From Clostridia bacterium (GTDB lineage Bacteria; Bacillota; Clostridia; Lachnospirales; Lachnospiraceae): a stretch of DNA of 64,000 bases. Both the position numbers and the translations under genes were made by a program. The stretch spans positions 62,001 to 126,000 of the forward strand of contig CAJTFE010000003.1 in the NCBI GenBank assembly GCA_910575725.1, in the 5' to 3' direction. The stretch's first letter is position 1. Each line of letters starts with the position of its first letter. Below, in pieces: positions 1 through 8,472 of the stretch. The notes beneath the pieces were generated by a model that had not been told where the DNA came from, ran no database searches, and saw only the letters and a program-made list of their open reading frames with translations.

Positions 1-1339
1 AAACAACCTCCGCCTCAATCCCCAGCACCCTTGCCATAGCAAGAAGCTTATAGGTCTGCTTCTCCTGTATCAGAATGGCATGATGGGAGGAAAGGCTTTC
101 CATCACCTTATGGCCGCTGCCTCCCGAAAAGCGGATCAAGGCACCGTTGCGGCAGTCGGAGCCAGGATACTGCACATAGTCCTCGATCTCTGCCTCGATA
201 ATGGTAAGCTTCTTCATATCCGGCCGCAGCTTCGCCATGGTTATGGGGCCTGTCTTCATCTCGCAGTCTATGACAATGGCGTCTTCGTTTACAATCTCCA
301 GAACCTTAGGACGCATCGTCCACTTTGTACAGAAGCTCTGAGGCGCAAAGCCAAAGTAGCCGCAGTGTACGCCCAGGGCGTGGTTGTCCGGATCCGGGAT
401 GTCGGGAAACTTCTGAATCTTCTCATGCTTCAGGGCCGCCATCCCCACCAGGAAGGGATAGATATTGGTCATCATCATAGGAGTTCTCAAGGCCTGGTGC
501 ATGATGTATTTGCTGACAAGGGTCACCGTATCTCCCTCGCAGGCCCAGATAATGTGATCATACTCATAGATCCAGTTCCACGCCAGACAGGGCGTCGTCT
601 TGCTGTGGAAGGATTCGTTCAGACAGTTGCAGCCCACTCCCTGGACGCCCCCGATCTCCCGGATCAGGGCGCGGATTGCCATGTAGAGCTTTACCGCCTT
701 CAGGATATTCTTTTCGGGCACGCCTTCTGTGGGAACAGCTCTTTCCTGCCAGAGTGCAAGAGCCTCCTCGTCCGTGAACCCTTCTGCCTGCTCATTAACC
801 TCCTTCCAGCTCCGATACAGGATTTTCAGCCCAAAGGCATCTTCAATCTCCTTTGTGCAGTCCTCATCCCACCAGTAAAAACGCTTGAACAGGTAAGCCT
901 GCATTCCCTCGCCGGGATCGTCCTGCATCATTAGGAATTTCATTCCGCTTCTCATCTCGGCCTTTGCGGCTATGGTGCGCAGAATCACCCGGGCAAGCTC
1001 CTCCTTGTAGGGAGAAAATACATTTAAGTGAAGCTCGTCCCTAAGCCAGGCCACAATCTCCCAATCCCACATTTCCACCGTTCCGAACTCAGAGGTCAGA
1101 ATAATAATGGGAAGCTCTATCTTACCCAGACGCTCCTTTTCCCGGAAAACCGCTCCGAAAAGCTGTGGGAAAATAATGGCCTGGGCCTCCTTGGGAATCT
1201 CGGATCCGAACTCCTTTTCCTCCAAAAATTCTGCATCTTCTCCATAAAGCCTCTTTAACTGTTCCAGCTGCTGTCCGTATTCTCTTACTTCTCTTTCATT
1301 TCTTCCCACGAAATAAAATGGCTGCAATATCGCCTTCAT
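1..1339 (-). CDS. L-fucose/L-arabinose isomerase family protein (C-terminus cut by window edge)
   Basis: The frame opens at the ATG at 1339, preceded by AGGAGG, and stays open to base 1, giving 446 complete codons without a stop. The protein starts MKAILQPFYFVGRNE and has the feel of the FucI/AraA-like ketol isomerase family, which interconverts aldoses and ketoses in the cytoplasm using Mn2+. Recognisable stretches are CNCLNESFHSKTTPCLAWNW mid-protein and GVHCGYFGF later. The substrate cannot be told from sequence. It lies 47 bp downstream of the split transketolase and probably ends the same operon, which fits pentose or deoxyhexose catabolism. It is the first of three isomerase-family genes in the window. 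Confidence 0.75.
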   Translation of the reverse strand, partial: MKAILQPFYFVGRNEREVREYGQQLEQLKRLYGEDAEFLEEKEFGSEIPKEAQAIIFPQLFGAVFREKERLGKIELPIIILTSEFGTVEMWDWEIVAWLRDELHLNVFSPYKEELARVILRTIAAKAEMRSGMKFLMMQDDPGEGMQAYLFKRFYWWDEDCTKEIEDAFGLKILYRSWKEVNEQAEGFTDEEALALWQERAVPTEGVPEKNILKAVKLYMAIRALIREIGGVQGVGCNCLNESFHSKTTPCLAWNWIYEYDHIIWACEGDTVTLVSKYIMHQALRTPMMMTNIYPFLVGMAALKHEKIQKFPDIPDPDNHALGVHCGYFGFAPQSFCTKWTMRPKVLEIVNEDAIVIDCEMKTGPITMAKLRPDMKKLTIIEAEIEDYVQYPGSDCRNGALIRFSGGSGHKVMESLSSHHAILIQEKQTYKLLAMARVLGIEAEVV

Positions 1340-1386
1340 CTCTGCCTCCTATTCCTGTTCCTCTTGGCACATTTGTTTGAGAGCTC

Positions 1387-2331
1387 TTACTGATTTTTCA
1401 GTTCAATCCCCTTTTTCACCTGCTCTGCAATGGCCTCGGCGGTCAGCCCGTAACGCTTAAGAAGCTCCAGGGCATTTCCCGAATGGCCGAAGGTGTCCCG
1501 GGTTCCCACCCTAAGAACCGGAACCGGGCAGAGGGAGGACACGACTTCCGCAACGGCGCCTCCCAGACCTCCGAGAATGTTATGCTCCTCTGCCGTCACA
1601 ATCACACCCGTTTCCCCTGCTGCTGCAAGCACGGCTTCCTCATCCAGCGGCTTGATGGTATGCATATCCAGAACACGTACCTGAATCCCCTCCTGCTCAA
1701 GCATATCCGCCGCCTTTAAGGCCTCCTGCAGCATACAGCCTGCGGCTATGACCGTTGCTTCTGTACCTTGACGCATCATATGCGCCTTTCCGATCTCAAA
1801 TGTGTAATCCGGCGTGTCTGTCACCGTATCTACCGACAGGCGGCCAAGACGCAGATAGACCGGGCCCTGGTGCTGTACAATTGCCCGTACTGCCGCCCGG
1901 GTTTCATTGCCGTCTGCCGGACAGATTACCGTCATTCCCGGTATCACGCGCATAAGGGCCAGATCCTCCAGGCACTGGTGGGTTGCCCCGTCCTCGCCTA
2001 CTGTCAGTCCCGCATGGGTTCCTACCAGCTTTACATTCAATCCCGGATAGGCCACGCTGTTGCGAATCTGATCAAAGGTTCTGCCTGCGCAGAACATTGC
2101 GAAGGTATGTACAAAAGGGATGTAGCCGGAAGCTGCCATTCCCGCTGCAATTCCTACCATATTCGCTTCTGCGATTCCTACGTTCAAAAATCTTTCCGGG
2201 TATTTCTCTCCAAACATGCAGGACATGGTACAGGTGGACACGTCCGCGTCCAGCGCTGCGATTCTCGGGTTCTCTCCAATCTCCGCCAGGGCCTCCCCAT
2301 ACGCATGTCTTGTTGCAATTTTCTCCGCCAT
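1387..2331 (-). CDS. Transketolase, C-terminal subunit
   Basis: This 314-residue protein carries the pyrimidine-binding and C-terminal domains of a split transketolase (thiamine diphosphate enzyme of the non-oxidative pentose phosphate pathway). Typical stretches are LDADVSTCTMSCMF, GIAEANMVGIAAGMA and GEDGATHQCLEDLALMR. The ATG at 2331 is chosen because AGGAGG precedes it; the frame runs further upstream, but there it only translates the palindromic repeat at 2347-2444. The partner N-terminal subunit lies just upstream and the two should form one enzyme. Catalysing transfer of two-carbon units from xylulose-5-phosphate fits the pentose uptake and kinase genes of the same operon. Confidence 0.9.
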   Translation of the reverse strand: MAEKIATRHAYGEALAEIGENPRIAALDADVSTCTMSCMFGEKYPERFLNVGIAEANMVGIAAGMAASGYIPFVHTFAMFCAGRTFDQIRNSVAYPGLNVKLVGTHAGLTVGEDGATHQCLEDLALMRVIPGMTVICPADGNETRAAVRAIVQHQGPVYLRLGRLSVDTVTDTPDYTFEIGKAHMMRQGTEATVIAAGCMLQEALKAADMLEQEGIQVRVLDMHTIKPLDEEAVLAAAGETGVIVTAEEHNILGGLGGAVAEVVSSLCPVPVLRVGTRDTFGHSGNALELLKRYGLTAEAIAEQVKKGIELKNQ

Positions 2332-2346
2332 ACCTATACCTCCTAT

Positions 2347-2444
2347 TTCAGTTCCGTAATATCCATCCCAGTACACTGGTATGAAATCAATTTCCAGTCA
2401 AAAGTGCCTGGAAATCGATTTGTGCACTGTGAAGAATATTACTG
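2347..2444 (-). repeat. Palindromic 5'-UTR repeat, copy A
   Basis: An imperfect palindrome of about 98 nt ending immediately before the Shine-Dalgarno of the transketolase C subunit gene. On the minus strand it runs from CAGTAATATTC to GATATTACGGAACTG, with an inner hairpin built on GGAAATTGATT-like arms. The same architecture recurs at 3321, 3430, 29931 and 59249. Confidence 0.75.
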
Positions 2445-2470
2445 TTTTTCAGTACTCTAAATCTCTCTTT

Positions 2471-3307
2471 TTAAAGTTCCTTTAGCGCCGCTTCCAATTC
2501 CTCAAACGCCTGCGCAAACTGCTTTTCATCCGGCGTCTTTCCATGCCATGCGTGGTTTCCTTCCATAAAGGAAACGCCCTTTCCCTTCACGGTATTGGCT
2601 ATGATCATGGAAGGCTTTCCCTTGCAGGCCTTTGCCTTGTCAATGGCCCCGGCAATCTCCTCCACCTTATGGCCGTCTATGGACTGTACATAGAAGCCGA
2701 AGCTCTCAAACTTTGCCCGCAAGTCTCCGGTATCCAGCACTTCCTGAACCGTTCCGTCCAGCTGTACCTTGTTGGAATCCAGAATTCCCGTCAGGTTGTC
2801 AAGGCCTCTGGCTGCCGCAAACATGCAGGCCTCCCAGATTTGACCCTCTGCAATCTCGCCGTCCCCCAGCACGGCATAGGTTGTGTAAGATCTGCCGGAG
2901 AGCTTTCCTGCCTCTGCCATTCCCACTGCGGCAGAAAATCCCTGGCCCAGAGAGCCGGTAGACATATCAACTCCCGGAACATGGCGCATCTCTGCATGAC
3001 CGGACAGCTCTCCCTCGAGCTTGCGGAACGTTTTCAAGGTTTCCAGCGGAAAAAAGCCTCTGTGGGCCAAAACGGGATAGAGCGCCACCGTGGCGTGGCC
3101 CTTGGAGAGCACGAAGCGATCGCGCTCCTCCCAGTCCGGTTCCTTTGGACGGATATTCATTTTATCAAAATACAGCACCGCCATAATCTCCGACAGCGAA
3201 AACGCTCCCCCAATATGCCCGGAATGCGCCTCCTGCACCATCCGAAGCCCGGTGATCCGAAGCTGATACGCCAGCCGTTCCAGTTCTTTTTTCTTTCTCT
3301 GATCCAT
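2471..3307 (-). CDS. Transketolase, N-terminal subunit
   Basis: This 278-residue protein is the thiamine-diphosphate-binding half of a split transketolase. The diphosphate-binding motif GDGEIAEGQIWE begins at residue 148 with GDG and is followed by SNKVQLDGT; EAHSGHIGGAFSLSEI near residue 26 is the usual N-terminal signature. It works with the C-terminal subunit encoded next, from which it is separated by repeat copy A. Upstream, two tandem copies of the same repeat separate it from the ABC permease gene, so expression of the transketolase pair may be set apart from the transporter. The start at 3307 has GGTAGG as ribosome-binding site. Confidence 0.92.
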   Translation of the reverse strand: MDQRKKKELERLAYQLRITGLRMVQEAHSGHIGGAFSLSEIMAVLYFDKMNIRPKEPDWEERDRFVLSKGHATVALYPVLAHRGFFPLETLKTFRKLEGELSGHAEMRHVPGVDMSTGSLGQGFSAAVGMAEAGKLSGRSYTTYAVLGDGEIAEGQIWEACMFAAARGLDNLTGILDSNKVQLDGTVQEVLDTGDLRAKFESFGFYVQSIDGHKVEEIAGAIDKAKACKGKPSMIIANTVKGKGVSFMEGNHAWHGKTPDEKQFAQAFEELEAALKEL

Positions 3308-3320
3308 AATCCTACCTTTC

Positions 3321-3425
3321 TATTCCAGTTCCGTAATATCCTGTCAGTACACCTTTTGTAGATCAATTTCCAGCCGCAGTTCCTTGCGTCTGTAAATCGA
3401 TCTGTGCACTGACAGAATATTACTG
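3321..3425 (-). repeat. Palindromic 5'-UTR repeat, copy B
   Basis: A 105-nt copy of the repeat, directly upstream of the transketolase N subunit gene. It differs from copy C by a single base (T for C in the inner loop region), so the pair is a recent tandem duplication with a period of 109 bp. Outer arms are CAGTAATATTCTGTCAGTGC and GTACTGACAGGATATTACGG on the minus strand. Confidence 0.85.
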
Positions 3426-3429
3426 ATTC

Positions 3430-3534
3430 TATTCCAGTTCCGTAATATCCTGTCAGTACACCTTTTGTAGATCAATTTCCAGCCGCAGTTCCCTGCGTCT
3501 GTAAATCGATCTGTGCACTGACAGAATATTACTG
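3430..3534 (-). repeat. Palindromic 5'-UTR repeat, copy C
   Basis: Second unit of the tandem pair, beginning four bases from the ABC permease stop codon. Nearly identical to copy B. Together they fill the whole 230-bp gap between the permease and the transketolase genes. Confidence 0.85.
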
Positions 3535-3537
3535 ATT

Positions 3538-4518
3538 TTAATTCCCTTTATTCCTGTTTTTCAAGATATCAATTCCAACAGCCCCGATAATCACCACGCC
3601 CTTAATAATCATCTGCACATAGGACGAAATGTGCAGCAGATTCAGGCCGTTCGTCAGAAAGCCAATCACCAGCGCGCCGATCAGAGTGCCTCCGATGGTC
3701 CCGATTCCGCCGTTAAAGCTTGTTCCGCCCAGCACTGCGGCGGCGATAGCATCCGACTCATAGGCCTGTCCTGACGCCGGCTGGCCGGAGTACATACGGG
3801 AGGCAAGAATGATTCCGGCCAGCGCCGACAAGGTGCCGGAGATCACATAGACCCAGATAGTAATCTGCTTTACATGAATTCCGGAAAACTGCGCCGCCGT
3901 CACATTCCCTCCTACCGCATACATTCTTCTTCCGAAACGCGTGTAGTACAAGATAACAGAAATCAAAAGCATCACAAAGGCCACAATGTAAATCGGAAGG
4001 GGAATCCCCAGAAAATAGCCGTTTCCAATGGCATTGAACACCTCATTTTCACAAGAAACGCTCCGCCCGTCCGTAATCACATAGGCCACGCCCCGGATAG
4101 CCCCCTGGAGAGACAGGGTTACGATAAAGGGCGGCATTCCCGTCAATGCGATAATGCTTCCGTTGAGGAGCCCCACCAGGGAGCCAATCAAAAGCGCAAG
4201 CAGAAATGCGGCCGGAAGGGGAATCCCCATATTGAGCAGCATCACGATGGACACGCCGCTGATTGCCACCACCGAGCCCACGGTCAGATCAATGCCCCCG
4301 ATAATCAGCACAAAGGTCATTCCAAAGGCCAGAAGCGCATTGATACAGATCTGGCGGAGAACCTGCAGCATATTCTTGGCTGTCAGAAAAGAATTGGTAA
4401 ATATGGAAAGGAACAGGAAAAGCACGGCCAGTCCAATCAGAATTCCCATATTTCTCCGCACAAAACTAACAATCCCGTTATCAATCAGATAATTCTTTTT
4501 CTTCTCATTCTGCTTCAT
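3538..4518 (-). CDS. Sugar ABC transporter permease (RbsC family)
   Basis: A 326-residue, very hydrophobic protein with eight to ten predicted membrane spans and the family signature GGIDLTVGSVVAISGV. It forms the channel of a ribose/xylose/galactose-class importer in the cytoplasmic membrane together with the ATPase encoded just upstream. The ATG at 4518 (MKQNEKKKNYLID) is preferred over an upstream in-frame start that would add 35 arginine-rich residues reading inside the ATPase gene. The chosen start overlaps the ATPase stop by 14 bp, suggesting translational coupling. The substrate is not visible in the sequence; context suggests a pentose or related sugar. Confidence 0.88.
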   Translation of the reverse strand: MKQNEKKKNYLIDNGIVSFVRRNMGILIGLAVLFLFLSIFTNSFLTAKNMLQVLRQICINALLAFGMTFVLIIGGIDLTVGSVVAISGVSIVMLLNMGIPLPAAFLLALLIGSLVGLLNGSIIALTGMPPFIVTLSLQGAIRGVAYVITDGRSVSCENEVFNAIGNGYFLGIPLPIYIVAFVMLLISVILYYTRFGRRMYAVGGNVTAAQFSGIHVKQITIWVYVISGTLSALAGIILASRMYSGQPASGQAYESDAIAAAVLGGTSFNGGIGTIGGTLIGALVIGFLTNGLNLLHISSYVQMIIKGVVIIGAVGIDILKNRNKGN

Positions 4519-6031
4519 CTTTCTTCCTCCCCGACGCATACCACATAATGTCCTCCTGGACTGCCTTCTTTGTCTCCTCCTCTGTAAGGACTGCCTTGAT
4601 CCTGCCCTCGTACATAACGACAATTCTTGTGCTCAGATTCATAATCTCTTCCATCTCAGAGGAAATCAAAAGAACCGCCACACCGGCCTTAGCCATCTCC
4701 ACAATCAGATGGTAAATCTCCGTCTTTGCCCCGATATCAATTCCTCTTGTGGGCTCGTCCAGAATCAAAATATCCGGCTTTGTGGCCAGCCATTTGGAAA
4801 CCACGACCTTCTGCTGGTTTCCGCCGGACAGATACTGCACCAGCTGCTCAGCGGAGGCCATTTTAATCGAGAGCTTATTCACATACTCGTCAATGAGCTC
4901 CATCTCCTTTTTCCGATTCACAAAGCAGCCCTTGATAAACTGTTCCAGTACCGAAATGGTCAGATTGAACTTGATGGAATTAGACAGAACCAGGCCCTCC
5001 TCCTTCCGGCTCTCCGGCACATACCCGATTCCGGCACGAATAGCGTCGGAGGCGTTCCTGATCTTTACCTCCCTGCCGTTAACCAGGATCTGTCCCGAAT
5101 CAATGCGGTCAATCCCAAAGACTGCCCTGGCCATCTCCGAACGCCCGGCACCCACAAGACCTGCAAATCCCAGAACCTCGCCTTTTCTCAAGGTGAAGCT
5201 GATATCCTTGAGCTTTTTATTATTGAGATTTTTTACCTCCAGGCACACATCTTTGATATCAAAGACTGCATCGCTGCGCATATAATTGTCCAGATCCCGT
5301 CCCACCATCATCTCGATGATTTTGCGGTTATCCAGCTCGCAGGCCTTTTTCGTCCCAATCAGCGCTCCGTCCCTGAGCACGGTAATGGAATCGGAGATCT
5401 GGAAAATCTCTTCCATCCGGTGGGAAATGTAGATAATTGCTATCCCGTCTTCTTTGAGCTTTCTTATCTGCTCAAACAGCTGCTCAATCTCTGTCTGCGT
5501 CAGCGAGGAGGTGGGCTCATCCATGACGATGACCTTTGCCTTAGAGAGAAGGGCCCGGCAGATCTCGATCATCTGCTGCTTGGCAATGCTCAGTTCCCCC
5601 ACCTTCTGCCGGACGTCAATCCCCACCTTCAATTCGTCCACAATGGCCTGAGCACGGCGTATCATTTCCTTATCATTCAGAAAGCCCCGGATGCCGGCGT
5701 CCAGCTCACAGCCCATAAAGATGTTGTCATAAACCGTCATGTTTTCCGCAAGACTGATTTCCTGATGAATAATGCTGATGCCGTATTTTTTGGCATCGTC
5801 CACGTGATTGATTTCTACTTCCCTGCCTTCTATCAAAATCCTTCCGGAATCCTTGTCCTTCTGATAAATACCTCCGAGAATCTTCATCAGCGTGGATTTT
5901 CCCGCGCCGTTTTCCCCCATCAGCGCCCGTACTTCACCTGGCTTTATTTTAAAATCAATATGGTTAAGTACTTTTGCTCCGGGGAATGTTTTGTTAATAT
6001 CGAGCATTTCCAAATAATAATTACCGCTCAT
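4505..6031 (-). CDS. Sugar ABC transporter ATP-binding protein (RbsA family)
   Basis: A 508-residue tandem ATPase. The first half has Walker A GENGAGKS near residue 40 and Walker B VIVMDEPTSSL; the second half has the degenerate GLVGAGRS typical of this family, the signature LSGGNQQK and [11 protein letters not shown]. It powers import by the permease encoded next and receives sugar from the lipoprotein encoded upstream. The order binding protein, ATPase, permease is the normal rbs-like layout. The start at 6031 lies about 90 bp after the binding protein stop. Confidence 0.92.
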   Translation of the reverse strand: MSGNYYLEMLDINKTFPGAKVLNHIDFKIKPGEVRALMGENGAGKSTLMKILGGIYQKDKDSGRILIEGREVEINHVDDAKKYGISIIHQEISLAENMTVYDNIFMGCELDAGIRGFLNDKEMIRRAQAIVDELKVGIDVRQKVGELSIAKQQMIEICRALLSKAKVIVMDEPTSSLTQTEIEQLFEQIRKLKEDGIAIIYISHRMEEIFQISDSITVLRDGALIGTKKACELDNRKIIEMMVGRDLDNYMRSDAVFDIKDVCLEVKNLNNKKLKDISFTLRKGEVLGFAGLVGAGRSEMARAVFGIDRIDSGQILVNGREVKIRNASDAIRAGIGYVPESRKEEGLVLSNSIKFNLTISVLEQFIKGCFVNRKKEMELIDEYVNKLSIKMASAEQLVQYLSGGNQQKVVVSKWLATKPDILILDEPTRGIDIGAKTEIYHLIVEMAKAGVAVLLISSEMEEIMNLSTRIVVMYEGRIKAVLTEEETKKAVQEDIMWYASGRKKDEAE

Positions 6032-6121
6032 GCCTAACCTCCATTGACTTTGGAGCTGCCGCCTTATTCTGCGGCAGCTCCCTGCGGTGAACGGGCACCG
6101 CCCCGGTTATCTTCATTCACC

Positions 6122-7114
6122 TTACTTCGCATTGCTCTCGTCAACCAGATAAGAAGGAATCTTAATGTCACTCTCAACCGTCTCGCCGGCGATTACCTTA
6201 TAAGCAGTCGCAACAGCCTCAGAGCCGATGGTAACAGGATCCTGCGCCGCACTTGCAAGCATCTTGCCCTCTGCGATAGCAGCCTTGGCGTCATCAGAAC
6301 CGTCAACGCCTACAATCTTCACCTGATCCAGCAGATTTGCGCTCTCAACCGCAGCCACGCAGCCAAGTGCAGACGGGTCATTCAGTGCGAAGAAGCCGTT
6401 CAGATCCGGGTAGGACTGAAGAATATTCTCCGCTACCGGAAGGGCTGTATCTGTGCCGGGCTGAATCTCCTGCTCCTCAACAATCTCGATATCCGGATAA
6501 TTTGCGATAGCGTCTTTGAAGCCGTTGGCCCGATCCAGGCACACCTCTGCCACATTGTAGGTCAGCATCGCAACCTTACCCTTGCCCTCCAGAGCCTTTC
6601 CCATAGCCTCGCCTACCAGCTGGCCCGCCAGATAGTTGTCTGTGGCAACCGTAGATGCAATCTCGAAATTCAGCGGAGAATTATATGCAATCACAGGAAT
6701 TCCCGCCGCATCGCATGCCTCAATGGCTGACTTGATGGCGTTGGAGTCAACGGGGTCAATCAGCATCACGCCGACGCCCTGCTGAATCATATCGTCAATA
6801 TCGTTCAGCTGCTTGGCCGCATCAAAGCCTGCGTCTACGATAATCAGCTCGTCACCTTCCTTTGCCGCAGATTCCATTCCGTCTACAATGTCAATGTAGA
6901 AGGGATTGGACTGATCCGCAACGGACACACCGATCTTGATGGCTTCGCCCTCTGCCGGCGCAGGTGTCTCTGCCGGGGCTTCCGTCTCTGCCGGTTCCGC
7001 CAAAGCTTCCTCTGCCGGAGCTTCTGCAGGCTCCTGGGCCTTGCTTCCGCAGCCGCCCAGCACCATGGCGCTTACCATAACTACACTTACCAAAGCCAAT
7101 AATCTCTTTTTCAT
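6122..7114 (-). CDS. Sugar ABC transporter substrate-binding lipoprotein (RbsB-like)
   Basis: A type I periplasmic-binding-protein fold lipoprotein of 330 residues. The N-terminus MKKRLLALVSVVMVSAMVLGGC is a lipoprotein signal peptide with lipobox LGGC, followed by an Ala/Glu/Pro-rich linker and the mature domain starting GEAIKIGVSVADQSNPFY. The ATG at 7114 has GGAGG at good spacing; an earlier in-frame ATG overlaps that site. It captures the sugar outside the membrane for the ATPase and permease encoded next. The ligand pocket resembles ribose/galactose binders, but I cannot name the sugar. Confidence 0.9.
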   Translation of the reverse strand: MKKRLLALVSVVMVSAMVLGGCGSKAQEPAEAPAEEALAEPAETEAPAETPAPAEGEAIKIGVSVADQSNPFYIDIVDGMESAAKEGDELIIVDAGFDAAKQLNDIDDMIQQGVGVMLIDPVDSNAIKSAIEACDAAGIPVIAYNSPLNFEIASTVATDNYLAGQLVGEAMGKALEGKGKVAMLTYNVAEVCLDRANGFKDAIANYPDIEIVEEQEIQPGTDTALPVAENILQSYPDLNGFFALNDPSALGCVAAVESANLLDQVKIVGVDGSDDAKAAIAEGKMLASAAQDPVTIGSEAVATAYKVIAGETVESDIKIPSYLVDESNAK

Positions 7115-7153
7115 ACTTGATACCTCCATACGTTTTCTTTTTTGGCTGTTTTT

Positions 7154-7933
7154 CTACCAAGCAGTATAACCGCCGTCAACCAGATACGTGGAACCCGTCA
7201 CAAAGCTGGATGCATCCGATGCCAGATACACTGCAATTCCCATCAGCTCATCCGGCACGCCGGATCTTCCCATGGGCGTCATGGAAAACCATCTCTCAAT
7301 TGCAGGATCCTTTCTCTGATACCGCTCCTCGCTCATTTCCGTTCTCATATATCCAGGGCACAGTGCATTGACTCTTACACCTCGGTCTGCCCACTCGGCC
7401 GCCATTGATTTTGTCAGCATGATAAGTCCGCCCTTGGATGCATTATAAGCACACTGATTCTGCGGCGTATTGACAATCATGCCCGACATGGAAGCTACGT
7501 TGATAATGCTTCCCTTTCCTTGCTTTAACATTACCTTTCCAACTTCACGGGATACGATGAAGGGACCTGTGAGATTAACATCAATAACCTCTTTCCAGTC
7601 CTCGGTTGTAACCTTCTCCGCATCATCACCCCTCCAGGTTCCGGCATTGTTGAAGAGGATATCAATCTTTCCGTATTCCTCTACTACCTGGTTTACCATA
7701 CGGATTACATCTTCTTCCACACGCATATCACCCTTGATAACAGTGCATTTCACTCCCAGCGCCTCGATCTCCTTCTGGGTTGCCAGGGCTGTCTCGATTC
7801 TTCTGGCGGCAATCACAATATCAGCGCCCGCCTGAGCCAGTCCGATTGCCATGGACTTTCCAAGTCCCTGGCCGCCTCCCGTCACAATCGCTGTACGGCC
7901 CTTTAAAGAAAATAATTCATTTACATTCGGCAT
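7154..7933 (-). CDS. SDR-family oxidoreductase (sugar/polyol dehydrogenase type)
   Basis: A 259-residue classical short-chain dehydrogenase. The cofactor motif TGGGQGLG is at residues 18-25, NNAG near 95-98, and the catalytic Ser150, Tyr163 and Lys167 (YNASK) are all present. The C-terminus SSFVTGSTYLVDGGYTAW is standard for the gluconate-5-dehydrogenase / KduD-like branch. It should act in the cytoplasm on a sugar acid, polyol or ketose with NAD(P). The gene lies between the cupin gene upstream and the binding lipoprotein gene downstream, all with short gaps and good ribosome-binding sites, so it is probably part of the same catabolic operon. The substrate remains open. Confidence 0.85.
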   Translation of the reverse strand: MPNVNELFSLKGRTAIVTGGGQGLGKSMAIGLAQAGADIVIAARRIETALATQKEIEALGVKCTVIKGDMRVEEDVIRMVNQVVEEYGKIDILFNNAGTWRGDDAEKVTTEDWKEVIDVNLTGPFIVSREVGKVMLKQGKGSIINVASMSGMIVNTPQNQCAYNASKGGLIMLTKSMAAEWADRGVRVNALCPGYMRTEMSEERYQRKDPAIERWFSMTPMGRSGVPDELMGIAVYLASDASSFVTGSTYLVDGGYTAW

Positions 7934-7972
7934 ATTACTTATCCTCCTTTTATTTTTCAGCGGCGAACCGCT

Positions 7973-8455
7973 TTATAACACAATTTCCATCTGATCCTCT
8001 TCCTGATATGTCACTACAGTGCAGTCGTTCATATAAATCCGTTCCGGAAGGACAATCAGAACATGTACCTGCTCCCGATTGAGCGGCAGCACTCCCATAT
8101 GCCACACACCTGTATTAATCTTAACCATGGTTCCCTTCGGAACAATGAATGCCTCGGTAAGCTCCGGAACCGGCTCCTTGCTCGGCGGCGCAACATGCAT
8201 GACTACGTCATCGTCCACCGGAAGAATCCCTTCCCCTGTGGTGTTGTGATATTCCACCTCACTGATTATCATTTTGTCCGGCTTGTCCATCACCAGAGGC
8301 GAAAAAGCAACCGGCATACTTCCCGATACCGGAAGGAGTACCTTGTCATTGTAAAAATTCCCCAGGGCATTGCCCGAAGGCTCTACAATGCTGGTAAAGC
8401 TCCCATACGGTGCAAAGTTTTCAACAGTGATTGGTTTTGCTTTGATTGTTTTCAT
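7973..8455 (-). CDS. Ureidoglycolate lyase (AllA)-family cupin protein in a sugar operon
   Basis: A 160-residue protein with the AllA-like beta-barrel pattern: KPITVENFAPYGSF at the start, then EYHNTTGEGILPVDDDVVMHV, FIVPKGTMVKINTGVWHMGV and a C-terminal strand set. AllA-family members release urea from ureidoglycolate, but no other allantoin gene is nearby and the neighbours are a ROK sugar regulator and an SDR dehydrogenase. A role in sugar or sugar-acid metabolism, for instance on a carbonyl or ring form, is therefore more likely than purine breakdown; that is inference. The start at 8455 has AAAGGAGG. Confidence 0.7.
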   Translation of the reverse strand: MKTIKAKPITVENFAPYGSFTSIVEPSGNALGNFYNDKVLLPVSGSMPVAFSPLVMDKPDKMIISEVEYHNTTGEGILPVDDDVVMHVAPPSKEPVPELTEAFIVPKGTMVKINTGVWHMGVLPLNREQVHVLIVLPERIYMNDCTVVTYQEEDQMEIVL

Positions 8456-8472
8456 AAGAATCCTCCTTTATA

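Noticed and set aside
80-934. A 284-codon plus-strand frame at the window start
   Set aside because: It is antisense to the isomerase-family gene that runs off the left edge on the minus strand, whose translation is clearly protein-like.
4709-6037. A 442-codon plus-strand frame
   Set aside because: Antisense to the RbsA-type ATPase; no domains.
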